Below, one piece after another: positions 11,091-22,224 of a DNA stretch of 64,000 bases; position 1 is the stretch's first letter; every line of letters starts with the position of its first letter. The translations under genes and the position numbers were made by a program. This stretch comes from Candidula unifasciata (Eukaryota > Mollusca > Gastropoda > Stylommatophora > Geomitridae), in contig CAJHNH020002450.1 of assembly GCA_905116865.2 (NCBI GenBank), forward strand, positions 44,142 to 108,141, read 5' to 3'. The notes under the pieces were generated by a model. The model did not search any database. It worked only from the letters and a program-made list of their open reading frames with translations, and was not told where the DNA came from.

Positions 11091-13310
11091 ATGTATCAAT
11101 TAGAATTAAGAGATGCAAAAGAGCATAATAGGACACAGCGTCAAAATTTATAAAAAAGTCAAACTACAGACATTTAAGTATCTAGGTAGATGTATCACAG
11201 AGATAAAGAAAATAGGACATGCCAAAACTACATTTTACAAAAAGAAAAACATTTTCTGCAATAAATCAATGTCATTGGAGGATAGAAAAGAATTATCGCA
11301 TGCTATATAGAGCCATGTTCCAGTTGTAGGAAAAATTACAATAAAACTAAAGAACATTAAAAAAAACACCACAGAACATCAAGTTAAATTTAGAAATTTT
11401 TAGAACGGATAAAGAAATTAAGGAACAGTACAATGTCACTGTACAAAATCGGTTTTATGCAATGGAAAATATACAGACTATTGATGAACAGTGGGATATG
11501 TTGCGTGAGTCAATTCAGCCGACATCAAAAGAGACAATCCCACCAAACCATGGAGCTGCAAAAAAAAGAAATGGATGTCAACTGATATTCTGCAGTTGAT
11601 TGATGAAAGAGGGAAGAAAAAAAATGATAAAGAGGAATACTCTAGAATACAAAAAAGAAATAGTGAACAAATGCAAAGTGGCTAAACAAGCCTGGCTGAA
11701 TCAAATGTGTACAGAGATTAGGGAAAATCACAGGAAAGACTCAAATTCCATGTACCGATAGATAAATATGTTAACAGGAAAGATGACACGTAACAGCATT
11801 AAATGTAAAATTTAAAAGATGTTGACTTATTAATGGGACATGGTAATATAATTAGCAGATGGACAGAGTATGTAGGGGAATTGTATGATGATAATAGACC
11901 AGATGTAAAACTGCAAACCAACGATGATCGTTCACCAAAAATGACTGCAGAAGTTGAGGATGCAATACATCATATGAAGAAAGGAAAGCACCAGGACCAG
12001 ACAACATCTCACTGGAAGAAATTGAAGCACTGTGAGATTTTGGAACTGAAATAATAACTAAACTTGTAAATGATATTTATAATAGTGGGTATATTCCAAA
12101 TGACCCTTTAAAATCCATATGTATAGCTCTGCTAAGAAACCAGGCACTTTAAAATGTGAAGACCAATAATTTTTCCTGCAACTGGAACATGGTCACTAAA
12201 GTGGTCTGCTCCTGGTCTAGTTTTTGCTCCAACTAAGCTGCTCCGGAATCTTCTTGAAATCAAAATATAGTCAATCTGATTGCGAACATTATCACCAGGA
12301 CTTTTCCAAGTCCACAATCTTCGAGGATTGTGTTTAAACCAAGTGGTACCTATTATCATGCTGTGCAACTCAGCATATACTATTAATCTGTCACCTCTCA
12401 CATTCTTTTCTCTTAGGCTATAGCCACCCGTTAATCCGTACACTTTTTCAATTCCTATTTTCGCGTTAAAATCTCCTAATACCATTGTTACTTCACAATT
12501 GTTGCATTGATTAACAGCCATGTCTAACTCGTTATAAAATGCGTAAATATCTTCCTCTGAACTATCTGCTGTTGGGGCATAAATGTGTACTAAGTTGATG
12601 TCAAACGGTCTGACTAAATTTGACTGATATTGTCAAAAATCCGTTCACAGTTTTTGAGTTCTTTGGATCCAAAATAATACCAACTCCCTTGCTATATTCC
12701 TTCCCACCTAAGTAAAAAATTATGTGCTTATCTGAATACTTTTCCCCTTCTTCTGGCCATCGCATTTCACTTATTCCTAATATGTTGATGTTCATTCTCC
12801 ATATTTCCATCTTGATGTTATCCAGCTTTCCGTTTTGTACGAGTGTTCTGACATTCCATGTACCAATGTTCAGGACGTTTCTACCATTTACTGTTTCTAG
12901 AGCAGCTGGATGACGGTCAGGTATCACCCGTTGAACATGATGCTCCCTACCGGACGTCGTTATCTGAATTCGTAATATTTTGAGGCATGATTGACTAGGG
13001 ATAATACAGCGGTGGTTTCCCCTTGCCCTCCGCTGGTTTGTATATAGTTTGACTCCAATAGCCTTTGTCTAAAGAGACTTACCCTGCAAGGCATCAGGAC
13101 GGAGAGGTTACGGCGCCTCTTACCCGCCGATGGCCATGTCGTAGAGTTTTCGCCTCCTCTCAATTACCGTCACTTGTTTTGGTCCACAACCACTTATTCA
13201 ATATATTCGTGGCTAACCTCTATATCTAGAGGCCTTTCCACCATCCACCACCTGGTGGACGCGTCTAATAGTAGGACAGGCTCCTACCCCAGGTAGAATA
13301 TAATATAGCT
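11090..13310. mobile_element. Scrambled RTE-like LINE (pieces in mixed order and strand)
   Basis: 11110-11311 (+) is an RT C-terminal piece (TFKYLGRCITE, then KKKNIFCNKSMSLEDRK). 11312-12165 (+) is the linker between endonuclease and RT (LMGHGNIISRWTEYVGELYD at about 11830). 12166-12927 (-) is the endonuclease, with TWNVRTL, LGISEMRWP, GDFNAKIG, then RNQIDYIL and a final SDHVPV. 12928-13310 (-) looks like the 5' UTR. The linker start and the endonuclease end share about 25 bp (ATGTTCCAGTTG and onward, at 11312 and at 12170-12200), which marks the inversion joint. The RT core is absent. Confidence 0.8.
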
Positions 13311-13480
13311 GTTATTTTGCTGCCTCTTGTGATAGCTATTTGTCTCCTTGTTTGCCTTGAGCACAGAACTTCGCTTTGCTTAGTTAAGTTTTTTTTTATA
13401 ACTAACTTGATGAACAGTGTTTAAAATATGCTTCTTCTTCAGTCTTCCAAAAAACAAGTATTTAATATTTTTCTTTACAG

Positions 13481-13541
13481 GGTGATATATTCACTTGCAA
13501 GCTTGACGATATTGTTGAAAGCAGACAAATGGAAATTGCTA
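13481..13541 (+). CDS. Exon B of the immunoglobulin-superfamily gene
   Basis: This is a predicted 61-bp exon. The acceptor is strong (ATTTTTCTTTACAG, ending 13480) and the donor GTAAGT starts at 13542. It enters in phase 0, matching exon A, and leaves one base. The 20 residues begin GDIFTCKLDD and end RQMEIA: the F strand with its cysteine, then the G strand of an Ig domain. The remaining A joins the CG at the start of exon C as ACG (Thr). This three-way phase match is the main reason for accepting such a short exon. Confidence 0.68.
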
Positions 13542-13559
13542 GTAAGTAGTAAGTTTGTG

Positions 13560-14800
13560 GATAACGATTGGTGTTACAAGGACATATAGTCAATTCCTTT
13601 TTTGATAAATGGGTTGGGTATCAATAGGTCTATAGCCAGTTTGACGCCACTCTTCAAAACCGTCCACAAGTCTATTGACGTCCAGTTAGAATCAGTGCTT
13701 TGTGTGTGTGGAAATTTAGCAACTTATTTTAAAAAATACACATCTAGCCTCATGTTATAAATGTATTGTTATTATACATTGTGAAGCGTTTAAAGTAATG
13801 ATAAAATACCGTTATAAAGACACATGCAAACAGAGGAAGAGTCACAGAGGGGCGCCTAGAGTGAAACGGACCCTTCGGTAGTTTGAGATATTCTACAGTA
13901 GATTTTTAGTCAAACAGTTAAGCATTAATCGAGTTCAAAGAGCTATAATGCAAAATTGTACTTTCAATCAGTTATTATATTTAGCTTCGGCTCCCAATCA
14001 TGCGTCCCGGTTCTCCCGCACTGCCCTATGTTATAGGGTGTTACTATATGTGTTCCTTCATTTTCGCCCTATTACACACTCTGTACAGAAAGCCGGCTAC
14101 AATTCTTTTAAGGCCCGACACAATGAAAGTGCCATAAATTGTTCGTAGGAGGCCTTATTAAGCGACCTATTTTTTGTGTGTACGTGGAAGTGTGTTTCAA
14201 TTATTTTTCTTTTATCTGCCAAGTACGTCTTTTGTGCAACCGTCACTATATTGAGAAATGGTGACATTTTGGGGCGGACCCTTAAAAACGGGATGAGGCG
14301 GGAGTGGTTCTTAAAAATGACCAACAATATATATGTACAATAAACTAGATTGCGACCCAGCAGTTCACAAGCTTGCAGTTTTATAGCGTTTGTAGATCTC
14401 AAAGTGTAATTCAGCTCACTGAGTAAACTGAAGTGACTTTTCGGCAGCTGGCCGGCCCACCTACTACAAAACTTACAGAAGTAAGTATGCAGTGATGGCG
14501 ACGAAGAGCCAACGCACAACGCTGTAACAAACACAGTGGCGGCTACTTGACTTGGAAAATAGCACGTGCTGGCCGCTCATGACATGGAATATAGACTGCT
14601 TACAGCGTTGAAAATGACACAACACGACTCTCCTAGAACAAAGGACAGCCCGTGGCGACGGCTACAGCATGAATTGGAGCCGACACGAAATCTCGCACCC
14701 AGCGAGATGCAGGCATTTTCGTGATATGTATCGAAAATTGTAATATCTTAGGAGTTTCGCTACAAGTACGTGATTAGCTATATGAAGCGAACATTATGTA
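13560..14800. other. Unassigned intron sequence
   Basis: No recognised domain or repeat. A 145-codon open frame on the minus strand (14097-14534) has no recognisable similarity, and I treat it as chance. Confidence 0.3.
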
Positions 14801-14804
14801 ACAA

Positions 14805-15070
14805 TTAAACTGCGCTAATTACGCATTACATACCATAAATCAACAAGCTCATCGTAACCTTCACCTTTGCTTCTAGAAAATTCACGAAATACGGTGCTAG
14901 CAAAACAGTGCAATGCTAAAAGGGTTATTTGTCAATCAATTTATAGTGTCCTTTGCCTTCCTTTTTAGAGAATTCTAAAAATCTAGTCAAAGATCATGTA
15001 CCGTACTTGTAAATACCTTGTTGATGAGAATATTCTAAATTTTATTGCAATTTTGATGCACTCTATACAA
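14805..15070 (+). repeat. Direct repeat, copy 1
   Basis: It runs from AACTGCGCTAATTACGCAT to the block TACCTTGTTGATGAGAATAT. It is repeated, with scattered differences, at 16160-16435. No coding content. Confidence 0.8.
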
Positions 15071-15212
15071 TATAAATTAGATATAACACGCCATTATTAA
15101 TATATTATGTTTAACATACCATAGTATAAATTATTGTAAATCTTTTTGGTGCACTTGTTAATTGTATACAAGGTAAATTATAGAAAACTAACCGTATAAA
15201 GAGGTTTTTCTG

Positions 15213-15500
15213 ATTTTTTTTTTTTTTTCAATTTCCCCCTCCCCTTTATTTATTTTTTTTTTTTTTTACAATTAAAAACTGTATTGTCAAAGTTCTGCCA
15301 CAAATGGCAAACATTTACATTAATCGAAGAGATCAAAATCCCATATCTTTTTCAGTCTCCTCTTTTTCCTCTTTCTTGGCCTCCTCCTTGGCGGTAGCAG
15401 CAGGTTTGGCTGCCTGAGCGGCTGGGCCGCAGCAAAGAAAACTGGCAAATTTAAAGGGGTCTTTCAAGCACTCTGTTGTTTTTTTTTTTTCCCCATCTGG
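15213..15500 (-). pseudogene. Retroposed ribosomal stalk protein (P0-like) pseudogene
   Basis: On the minus strand the C-terminal part of an acidic ribosomal P protein is readable. LKDPFKF is followed by an alanine-rich hinge, a lysine/glutamate-rich stretch (KEEAKKEEKEE) and EKDMGF. The normal ending GFGLFD is reached only across a one-base insertion near 15332; the original TAA is at 15320-15322. The LKDP(S)KF block points to P0 rather than P1/P2. A short 3' UTR and an A-rich tail follow (15225-15275 on this strand), with no intron, so it is a 5'-truncated processed copy. The hinge alanines are partly replaced (FLCCGP). Confidence 0.7.
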
Positions 15501-15518
15501 ATGTCTGTAAGTTGTACC

Positions 15519-15612
15519 CCACCAGGACATCAAAAACGCGGATAAGGATCACCAGTGGAAAGGTCCCGGAAATCCCGTTCAGAAGTTAGGCCATATGTAT
15601 GGCCCTGATATA
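15519..15612 (+). repeat. Interspersed repeat R1, copy 1 (partial)
   Basis: The block CCCCACCAGGACATCA through GGCCATATGTATGGCC matches the R1 copies at 22050-22220 (inverted) and 44640-44870. It abuts the ribosomal pseudogene. Confidence 0.6.
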
Positions 15613-16159
15613 TATATATTTTTATTGCTATGTCACCAAGCACGTTTGACCCTAGAAATAATTGTAGCAAGATTCTCAGAGTATTTTTGTATTGATTGCA
15701 CACATTAATAATTTATTCTAACAACTGCTTGTGCAAACCGAAAGCTTTTTTTTAATTTCGTAGCAAAATATGAGTAAGAAAATAGCGAAAAATATGCTCG
15801 ATTTGCTATTAAAGCAAATAGCCTAAACATAACGTCAATTTTATGTAAAAATGGTATAGTTATTTCCCCCTTGGAGAAGTGACAGTTTCCTTTGACCTAT
15901 ACATTTTGCTAAACATTTAGACATTGAAAATTACCACTAAGAAGTAAACATTATCATAATAATATTTTCTCACCATATTGCATTGTCATTCACAAGGCAA
16001 GTGTGTGCTAAATTTCAGCATTATACCTCCTTGTCCGAAAGAGTAGAACAATTGAACGCTGCTCACTGCCTAGACAAACCGGAGTAAGTAAATAGAAAGC
16101 TGAAAAAGAAAAGTTTGGACCTATTTTTTCCTATGCTTGAGGGAGAATTTCCTTAACAG
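15613..16159. other. Unassigned AT-rich sequence between the direct repeats
   Basis: No open frame or repeat is recognised. It separates the R1 fragment from direct repeat copy 2. Confidence 0.3.
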
Positions 16160-16435
16160 GGAAACTGCGCTAATTACGCATAATTAAACATACTAGTGAT
16201 CAACAAGCTCATTGTAACCTTCACTTTTGCTTCTAAAACATTTCCCCAAAATTCGGTTCTAGCAAAACAGCGCACGGCTGAAAAGGGTTTCTTGTCAATC
16301 AGTTCGTGGTGTTCTCTGCCCTTCTTTTTAGAGACTTCTAAAAATCTAGTCAAAGATCATGCGACCTAGCTGTACCGTACATTTAAATACCTTGTTGATG
16401 AGAATATTTCAAATTGTATTGCAATTTGGATGCAC
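16160..16435 (+). repeat. Direct repeat, copy 2
   Basis: It is colinear with 14805-15070 and starts about 1355 bp downstream. Shared blocks include CTGCGCTAATTACGCATAA, CTAAAAATCTAGTCAAAGA and TACCTTGTTGATGAGAATAT. It could be a tandem duplication or the two ends of an unrecognised element. Confidence 0.8.
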
Positions 16436-17577
16436 AACACTTTCAAGAACAAGCTGCAAAAAGAAAGCACTTGGTCGTTCAGAGTCAGACTTATGCAAAC
16501 AAAGGGTAGAAGATAGAGGAAGCAAAAAAAAAAAAAAAACAGATAAGTAGACTAGACCAGGTTTAGGAGACTGGAATACTCTAAAGAGTACACTTAGCAG
16601 AATAAGAAGAGGTGGAAGGGTTGTAGAATTTTAATTTTTTTATACATGCATATTTAATTAACTCAACGAAACAGTTTCTTTTGGGCGATTTGTTGAAGTA
16701 CTGTATAAGATTAAATAAATTAAAGTTGCATTTTGAACGAACGGAAGATGAAATATGTAGATGCAGTTTGCCTTTGTCATTTTGTAAGAAGATTTAAAAG
16801 TCAGATTTATTTCTTTAGAACAAAGTGTTGTGTGTTATGGTGTACCTCACACTTACGTATAATGGCATAGGGACGGTATGTGTGACGTGATAGCTGTAGT
16901 GAGGGATGAGCACGGTAAGGAAGTATTTTTGTTGTTTGATGTAGAGTTAGAAACAGTGACAGTATTATTAAAAGAGGAGGAAGAAGCAGAGTTATGACTA
17001 GAAATAGACGAGAAAGAAGAATATAAAAAAGAAAAATGAGTCGAACATTAAAGTTAATACAACACCACCAAGTCAGGCTTGTTAAGGTGGCTCTGTATTA
17101 ATTCACGTATAAATATATGGCTTGAAAAATAAAAATGTGTAGCACGAGTATGTTTTGGTAAGGAATGAGTAGAAGAGCAAAGGAATATTGCAACACTAGT
17201 ACCGAAACTGTTGCTGTTCAGTTGGAACAATGTTTTTTTCCCTCGTAATACCCAGTGGCTGTGAATTTTTGGTTTCGGAAGGTCCAGACGAGACACAGGA
17301 GTATATTGCTGGATTGGTCTGTAGTAAGCTGGAAGGGGGAAAGGGGGGAGGGGGTTTCAGTGTTCTGCATGCAAAGAGTTTCTGCAGATTGCAGGCATTA
17401 GCATATGATATTGATTAAAGTGCAAGTCAGCCACCCCCCCCCCCCCCCCCCCCATTTACCCACCCCCTTTTCCACCACACTCAAAAAGATTTCTAGAATT
17501 TTTCATGATTACTTTTCGTCTAGGACCTCTTATATTTTAAGAACATGAGATTATATAAGCCTATAACCTGAATAACG
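16436..17577. other. Unassigned intron sequence with a C tract
   Basis: No recognised coding content. A run of about 20 C lies near 17434-17453. Confidence 0.3.
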
Positions 17578-17579
17578 CT

Positions 17580-17830
17580 CGCCGCGGATCGGACGGTCGT
17601 GGGTAAGCTCCATGGCGGAGCCGGACTTTTTTCAAAAATGACCTTGGCTCCCAGATCCACCTAGTCTTGAATAGGTACCGGATGCAGTCCCTAAAAGTAG
17701 AGGCGGCCGTCGTAATGCTGACCACATCACCCATCTTGTGCCGATTGGTCTATAAAAATATAGGTCTAGCCCTATCTGCCCTATACGCCTAAATTCGTGG
17801 AAAAAGGTCCTTCACTTTTTTTTTAGTTTT
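17580..17830 (+). mobile_element. tRNA-derived SINE, family 1, copy 3
   Basis: Plus orientation: a decayed tRNA-like head (GGTCGTGGGTAAGCTCC), the body block CACATCACCCATCTTGTGCC, then GGTCTAGCCCTAT, ending AAAGGTCCTTCACTTTTTTT. The B box is mutated. Confidence 0.82.
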
Positions 17831-17841
17831 TATATACTGTA

Positions 17842-18483
17842 CTAGCTGTACCCGGCCACGCGTTGCTGTGGCGTAATTTGAGATAGTCTTTGATCCCCCC
17901 CCCCACCCCCATCCCACAACTAAATCCACCTAGTACCCTCTCCCTCATCAAAGGTTTTTAGAAAAGAAAGACAATGGAAATCGCACCTGTCTAATGAAGT
18001 TAATGACGCAGTCAATGTCTGCGCCGACGTCAAGATAGTCCTTGATTGCCCCCCCCCCCCCCATTGAAGTTTGTTTGAAAAAAAAACAGAAAATAGAAAT
18101 TGTGTTTGATATGGTTATTGTGGCAAATATAGAGATAGTCTTGTTTGCGGTACCTCGACCTACTCTATGTATTAAGGCGTTGGCTGCACGTAACTCGCCG
18201 GCCAATGGCGGAAGCCTTGCGTTTTGACTACGGCGGCGCATGCGCAATTACTAACGTGGCTATAATTAGAAATCACTAAAGTTATATTAGTTGCGTATAT
18301 TTTGGCATAAATTGTGGTCACCTATCTCTAACAGTGACAGGTTGAATTTCAAACCACGACGGTTCAAAATCCGGTATCACAACAAACATATCCTGAAAAT
18401 TTCAGCTAAATCGGTTCAGTAGTTTCCGAGTCTATAGAGACCAAACAAACACACAAACATTGAATTTTATATATATATATAGA
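17842..18483 (-). mobile_element. Short Helitron-like element B
   Basis: Read on the minus strand, it begins TCTATATATATA after an A and ends with a hairpin (GCCAC, 8-base loop, GTGGC), nine bases, then CTAG before a T. These are Helitron end rules: 5' TC, 3' hairpin plus CTRR, insertion at A/T. About 640 bp remain, so it is an internally deleted, non-autonomous form of the 2.3-kb element at 28873-31173. No Rep or helicase frame is present. Confidence 0.72.
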
Positions 18484-18484
18484 T

Positions 18485-19886
18485 ATACAGATAGATAGTC
18501 TGGTTTTCCAACTTTAGAACACGCACCATATAATTGTTTCTTTATATTAGTGGTCGTTTAAATGGTGTTATTAGCACGGTAACAAAAGTGGTTATTTGGT
18601 TATCACATGCTAAAGCTGTTTGTATTTTTATAGGAGACGGAAGTAAAGCTACAACTGTACTTGTAAATAACAAAGTAAGTCGTAAAAAATAGAAAAGCGG
18701 AGGTAGCGTTAGTAAAATATAAACAAATTAGGTAATGAGAACTTGAAAATCACGTGTAAAGCTCTTTAAGTTCTCTTAAATTTAAGTCATTACCCCCCTC
18801 CCCTCCCCTCTTCCACCGACTACTGCTCTCTCCCTCTTCGAAGGATTTGAAAATCACTAACTGGCGATATTTTGTTGTTGCTGTAACTGACATTGACATC
18901 CCTGTCCATCTGGACTAAAATAAGGAGCAGGAATTGTAAAAGGTAGTGAATAGGGCTAGTGAAATATTTACCACATCATCCTTTAAGTACCAGTACAACT
19001 ACTAAAATAATGTCACTGCTATCTGTGTTACCATCGGAGTAGACAGAGAGTCGTGAGCCAGAAGATTTGGTTCCGCATGGCTAGTGCTGTCGCCACAGAC
19101 TGGTCAAGTTAGGATGTATAATTTCACTTGCCGACAGAAGAACTCTATAACCTTACCGGCGGTCTTCACATGAGAGCACTATGGTGTAACAGCCCAACCA
19201 CAACTATTACTGCTGCTGCTACTTTAAGTGGGTAAAGCAGTTACTGTGACTTAAAGCTCTCTCAGTTAATAGTTTGCCCCCCCCCCCCCTCCCCCCAAAT
19301 TCACCGACAACTCTTTCACACATTGAAGTAGTTGGGAGAAAAAAAAAAAACAATTGAAAAGCAAATGAACACAGGAAAAACCACCATAATTAGGAAATGA
19401 ACGCCATTGTAAACAGCACAGCTTAAAATTCCAACTCAGATGAAATAACTAAATCTAAAAGAAAATAAATGAAAATCTATAAAATTTCAGCGTAACCATG
19501 CAATCGGAAAGTTTAACAATGCAATCATAAGTATGCGAAATGGTCAAATTTAATTATCAAATGGTTTACCCATTTACTTGTTTTTTTTTTTTTTTTTTTA
19601 ATATTAAGGCAACATGGCTAGTGCTGTCACCACGACAGAGCAGATGAGGATATTATTTTAGTCCGGGGTAAAAAAAAAAAAAAAGAGAACACAACAATTA
19701 AACATATGTGTCCCTACCACTGTGTCGCGATTAAAACACAATTCAAAACCGCAGGCAATTGTTTTCTCGTAGACAGATACTCCAAATATATATATATATA
19801 TGAAATAGAAAACGCACGTGTCTAACACGGTTAATGAAGTTAATGTCGCAGTCACTGTCTGCGCCGACGTCGAGATAGTCCTCGAT

Positions 19887-19922
<36 letters not shown>

Positions 19923-20339
19923 TCGAAGGTTGTTTGGAAAAAAAAAACCGAAAATAGAAATCGTGTTTAATATGGTTATTGTGGCAAATATAGAGATAGT
20001 CTTTTTTGCTGTACCACGACCTACTCTATGTATTAGTATTAGAGAAGGCGTTGGCTGCACGTAACTCGCCGGCGAATGGTAAATACGGCGCATGCGCAAT
20101 TTCTAACGTGGCTATAATTAGAAATCACTAAAGTTATAAATATTGGTTGCGTATATTTTGGCATAAATTGTGGTCACCTATCTCTAACGGTGACAGGTTG
20201 AATTTCAAACCACAACGGTTCAAAATCCGGTATCACAACAAACATATCCTGAAAATTTCAGCTAATTCGGTTCAGTAGTTTCCGAGTCTATAGAGACCAA
20301 ACAAACACACAAACATTGATTTATATATATATATATAGA
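18485..20339 (-). mobile_element. Long Helitron-like element A, lacking its 3' end
   Basis: On the minus strand it starts TCTATATATAT at 20339 and shares the whole body of element C (28873-31173) as far as AAAACCAGACTATC near 18492. There it stops directly against element B. It includes long G/C homopolymers (19888-19919). It has no protein-coding capacity and would be mobilised in trans, if at all. Confidence 0.7.
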
Positions 20340-20444
20340 TAAGCCATTCTAATTAATTAAATATTATTTAAAAAATGTCTTCAGTTGGATTGCTTGCCTT
20401 GGTTTTACTTAGTACACTTATGTAGTGTAGCTCTTTCTACTAAT

Positions 20445-20960
20445 GTTATCATCATCATCATCATCATCATCATGTAGCAGGTCCTTTGCAGAACGTCGCT
20501 CTCATCATGGTCTGTCTGAAGGAAACGTATTCTCTCGTCAGCTCTCCCACCTCATGCACTTTTGTACTCAAGGAGTACCTTATATCTGTGCCCAAATTCG
20601 TGTCGGTTGTCCCGTGCCCTCCTTTCCTGCATTATGCCTTCTGCTATTATTTTTTTCCAAGACGTCGTGGCGCTTGATATGACCAAAATATTTCAGCTTC
20701 CGAGACGGGATTCTGTTTATTAGCCAATCTTATTTGATGTTCAGATCGTTCAAGATGTCAGTACTTTTTGTCCAATATTCTGAGAATCTGTCAATAGCAT
20801 TTCAGCTCAAAAGCCGTATTCTCTTTCTTAAGTACTGGAAGATAGTCCAAGACTCACTTCTGTCTGTTGCTACAGGGAAGGTGCATGCTCTCTTCTAGTT
20901 GTGATCTCTTTGCTGGTGCTTAACCATAGACTTCTTATGTTGTTTAATCTTTGCATTGCT
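20445..20960 (-). mobile_element. LINE relic, family B, copy 2
   Basis: It shares the C-terminal end of 8960-9720 (RATFCKGPAT-like, preceded by IRRWAQDI-type and GHIKRH-type blocks). Its tail is a perfect ATG/CAT repeat of about eight units at 20447-20473. Confidence 0.7.
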
Positions 20961-21170
20961 ATATCTTTAATTGTAGATCTATATATTTTCTCTTTTCGTT
21001 TGTATATGTGTACATGTCTATATACATGTTCTATTTTCGAGCTTATTTCTATAATTTTTTGGTGGGAGGTCTGAGGAGACGGCCGGAACACACCGAAAAA
21101 CACGTGACTGTCCGTTTTCAGTGAAAACGTGGAGACTGATCCTCTGGTGCAATAAGGAATCTCATATTAC
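20961..21170. other. Unassigned sequence
   Basis: AT-rich; nothing recognised. Confidence 0.3.
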
Positions 21171-21174
21171 GCCT

Positions 21175-21690
21175 TGCGACTCATCCTCGACCTTCCAGTC
21201 ATGGTCACAACACAAGATTGTCCAGGCAAAAGCGTGCCTTTGTATTGCCTGTATTACTCTCTGCACAGCTGCCTACAAGTGAACAAATGTAAACACCTAA
21301 AGAGTGGTCTTGGATGGCGAAAGCACAGGAAACCATTAGCAAAATTGTGTCACTGGAATATGCCATGCTCAGTGCTGGATTGATAGAATCAACTGAACTT
21401 TTGGAGAAGCTCATTATTCACATGGTCAGGCCGTGACCTTCGAAAGTACGTACTACTGACAGTCTCGGTCAGGCAGTCAGAGAATGAAGACAAGCAGCCG
21501 CTGATGCCGAAAAAGGAGCCCGCGACTAGGTGACGTCATTATCTATTCAGATTGCTCTGTGATTCCTTGTATAGACTCAATAGGCTTCACATCGCAGGTA
21601 AATGGAAAGACAGTAAAAGAAGAAAGTCAAGGGTTGAGTTCAAATACTTCTAACATTTGTTTTTTGATTTTATTAGTTTCTGTTTTCCAA
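21175..21690 (+). mobile_element. Nimb-type LINE relic (RT to RNase H linker)
   Basis: The plus strand shows frames resembling the linker and RNase H start: DVIIYSD-like near 21535, then FTSQVNGKTVKEESQGLSSN near 21590-21650. This corresponds to the VNG-x-x-V-x-E-x-x-x-L-S/T-T block of the other Nimb copies. The catalytic glycine/serine region is decayed. Confidence 0.5.
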
Positions 21691-22049
21691 TATGGCGGCA
21701 TGTTGTGTTTCGCTTTTCATCCGGCGTATTTCACTTGGACCATACTGAAATATCGACTTAAAGACAGTGCAGCAATGTGTTACAATGCAAGATAATTTTT
21801 CGAGGTCTGTGTGGTGAGCATGCGTTGCGGTTTTAGTGTGTGTTCAATGTGTGTGCTGATTGACGACATGGCGGCTTTAGCAAGAACATAGACGACCTCT
21901 GCGGCCAGCCGCATGTGAAAATGTCGGTCCAGGATTCTCGCTTACCTGACGGAGCTCGTTCGCTTGAGCTGAGATCTTCTTCACTTGCTCCACAGATATA
22001 TAATAGTGATGTACACATTAAAAGGAGGTTGTACACTTGCTTAATTCGT

Positions 22050-22220
22050 CTTTTTCAGGACGAAATTTTTTGTTTTTTGAAGCCCCACCCTGGCTTTTGC
22101 CAGGGGCCGCAATATAGGCGATCTCTCTACGGCGATCCTCATCCACATGTTGGCACTTTGTGTCATCGGGTGTTTATCGCTTGTGTGATGTCCTGGTGGG
22201 GTAAAAAGTCAGTCATTAAA
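22050..22220 (-). repeat. Interspersed repeat R1, copy 2
   Basis: In reverse it matches 44640-44870: ACCCCACCAGGACATCACAC, AAGCGATAAACACCCGATGA, then GCGGCCCCTGGCAAAAGCC. It has no ORF. It abuts the Nimb LINE that starts at about 22225. Confidence 0.75.
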
Positions 22221-22224
22221 AGGA

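Noticed and set aside
14097..14534. 145-codon minus-strand frame
   Set aside because: No recognisable motif, no splice or promoter context, and composition like the surrounding AT-rich DNA.
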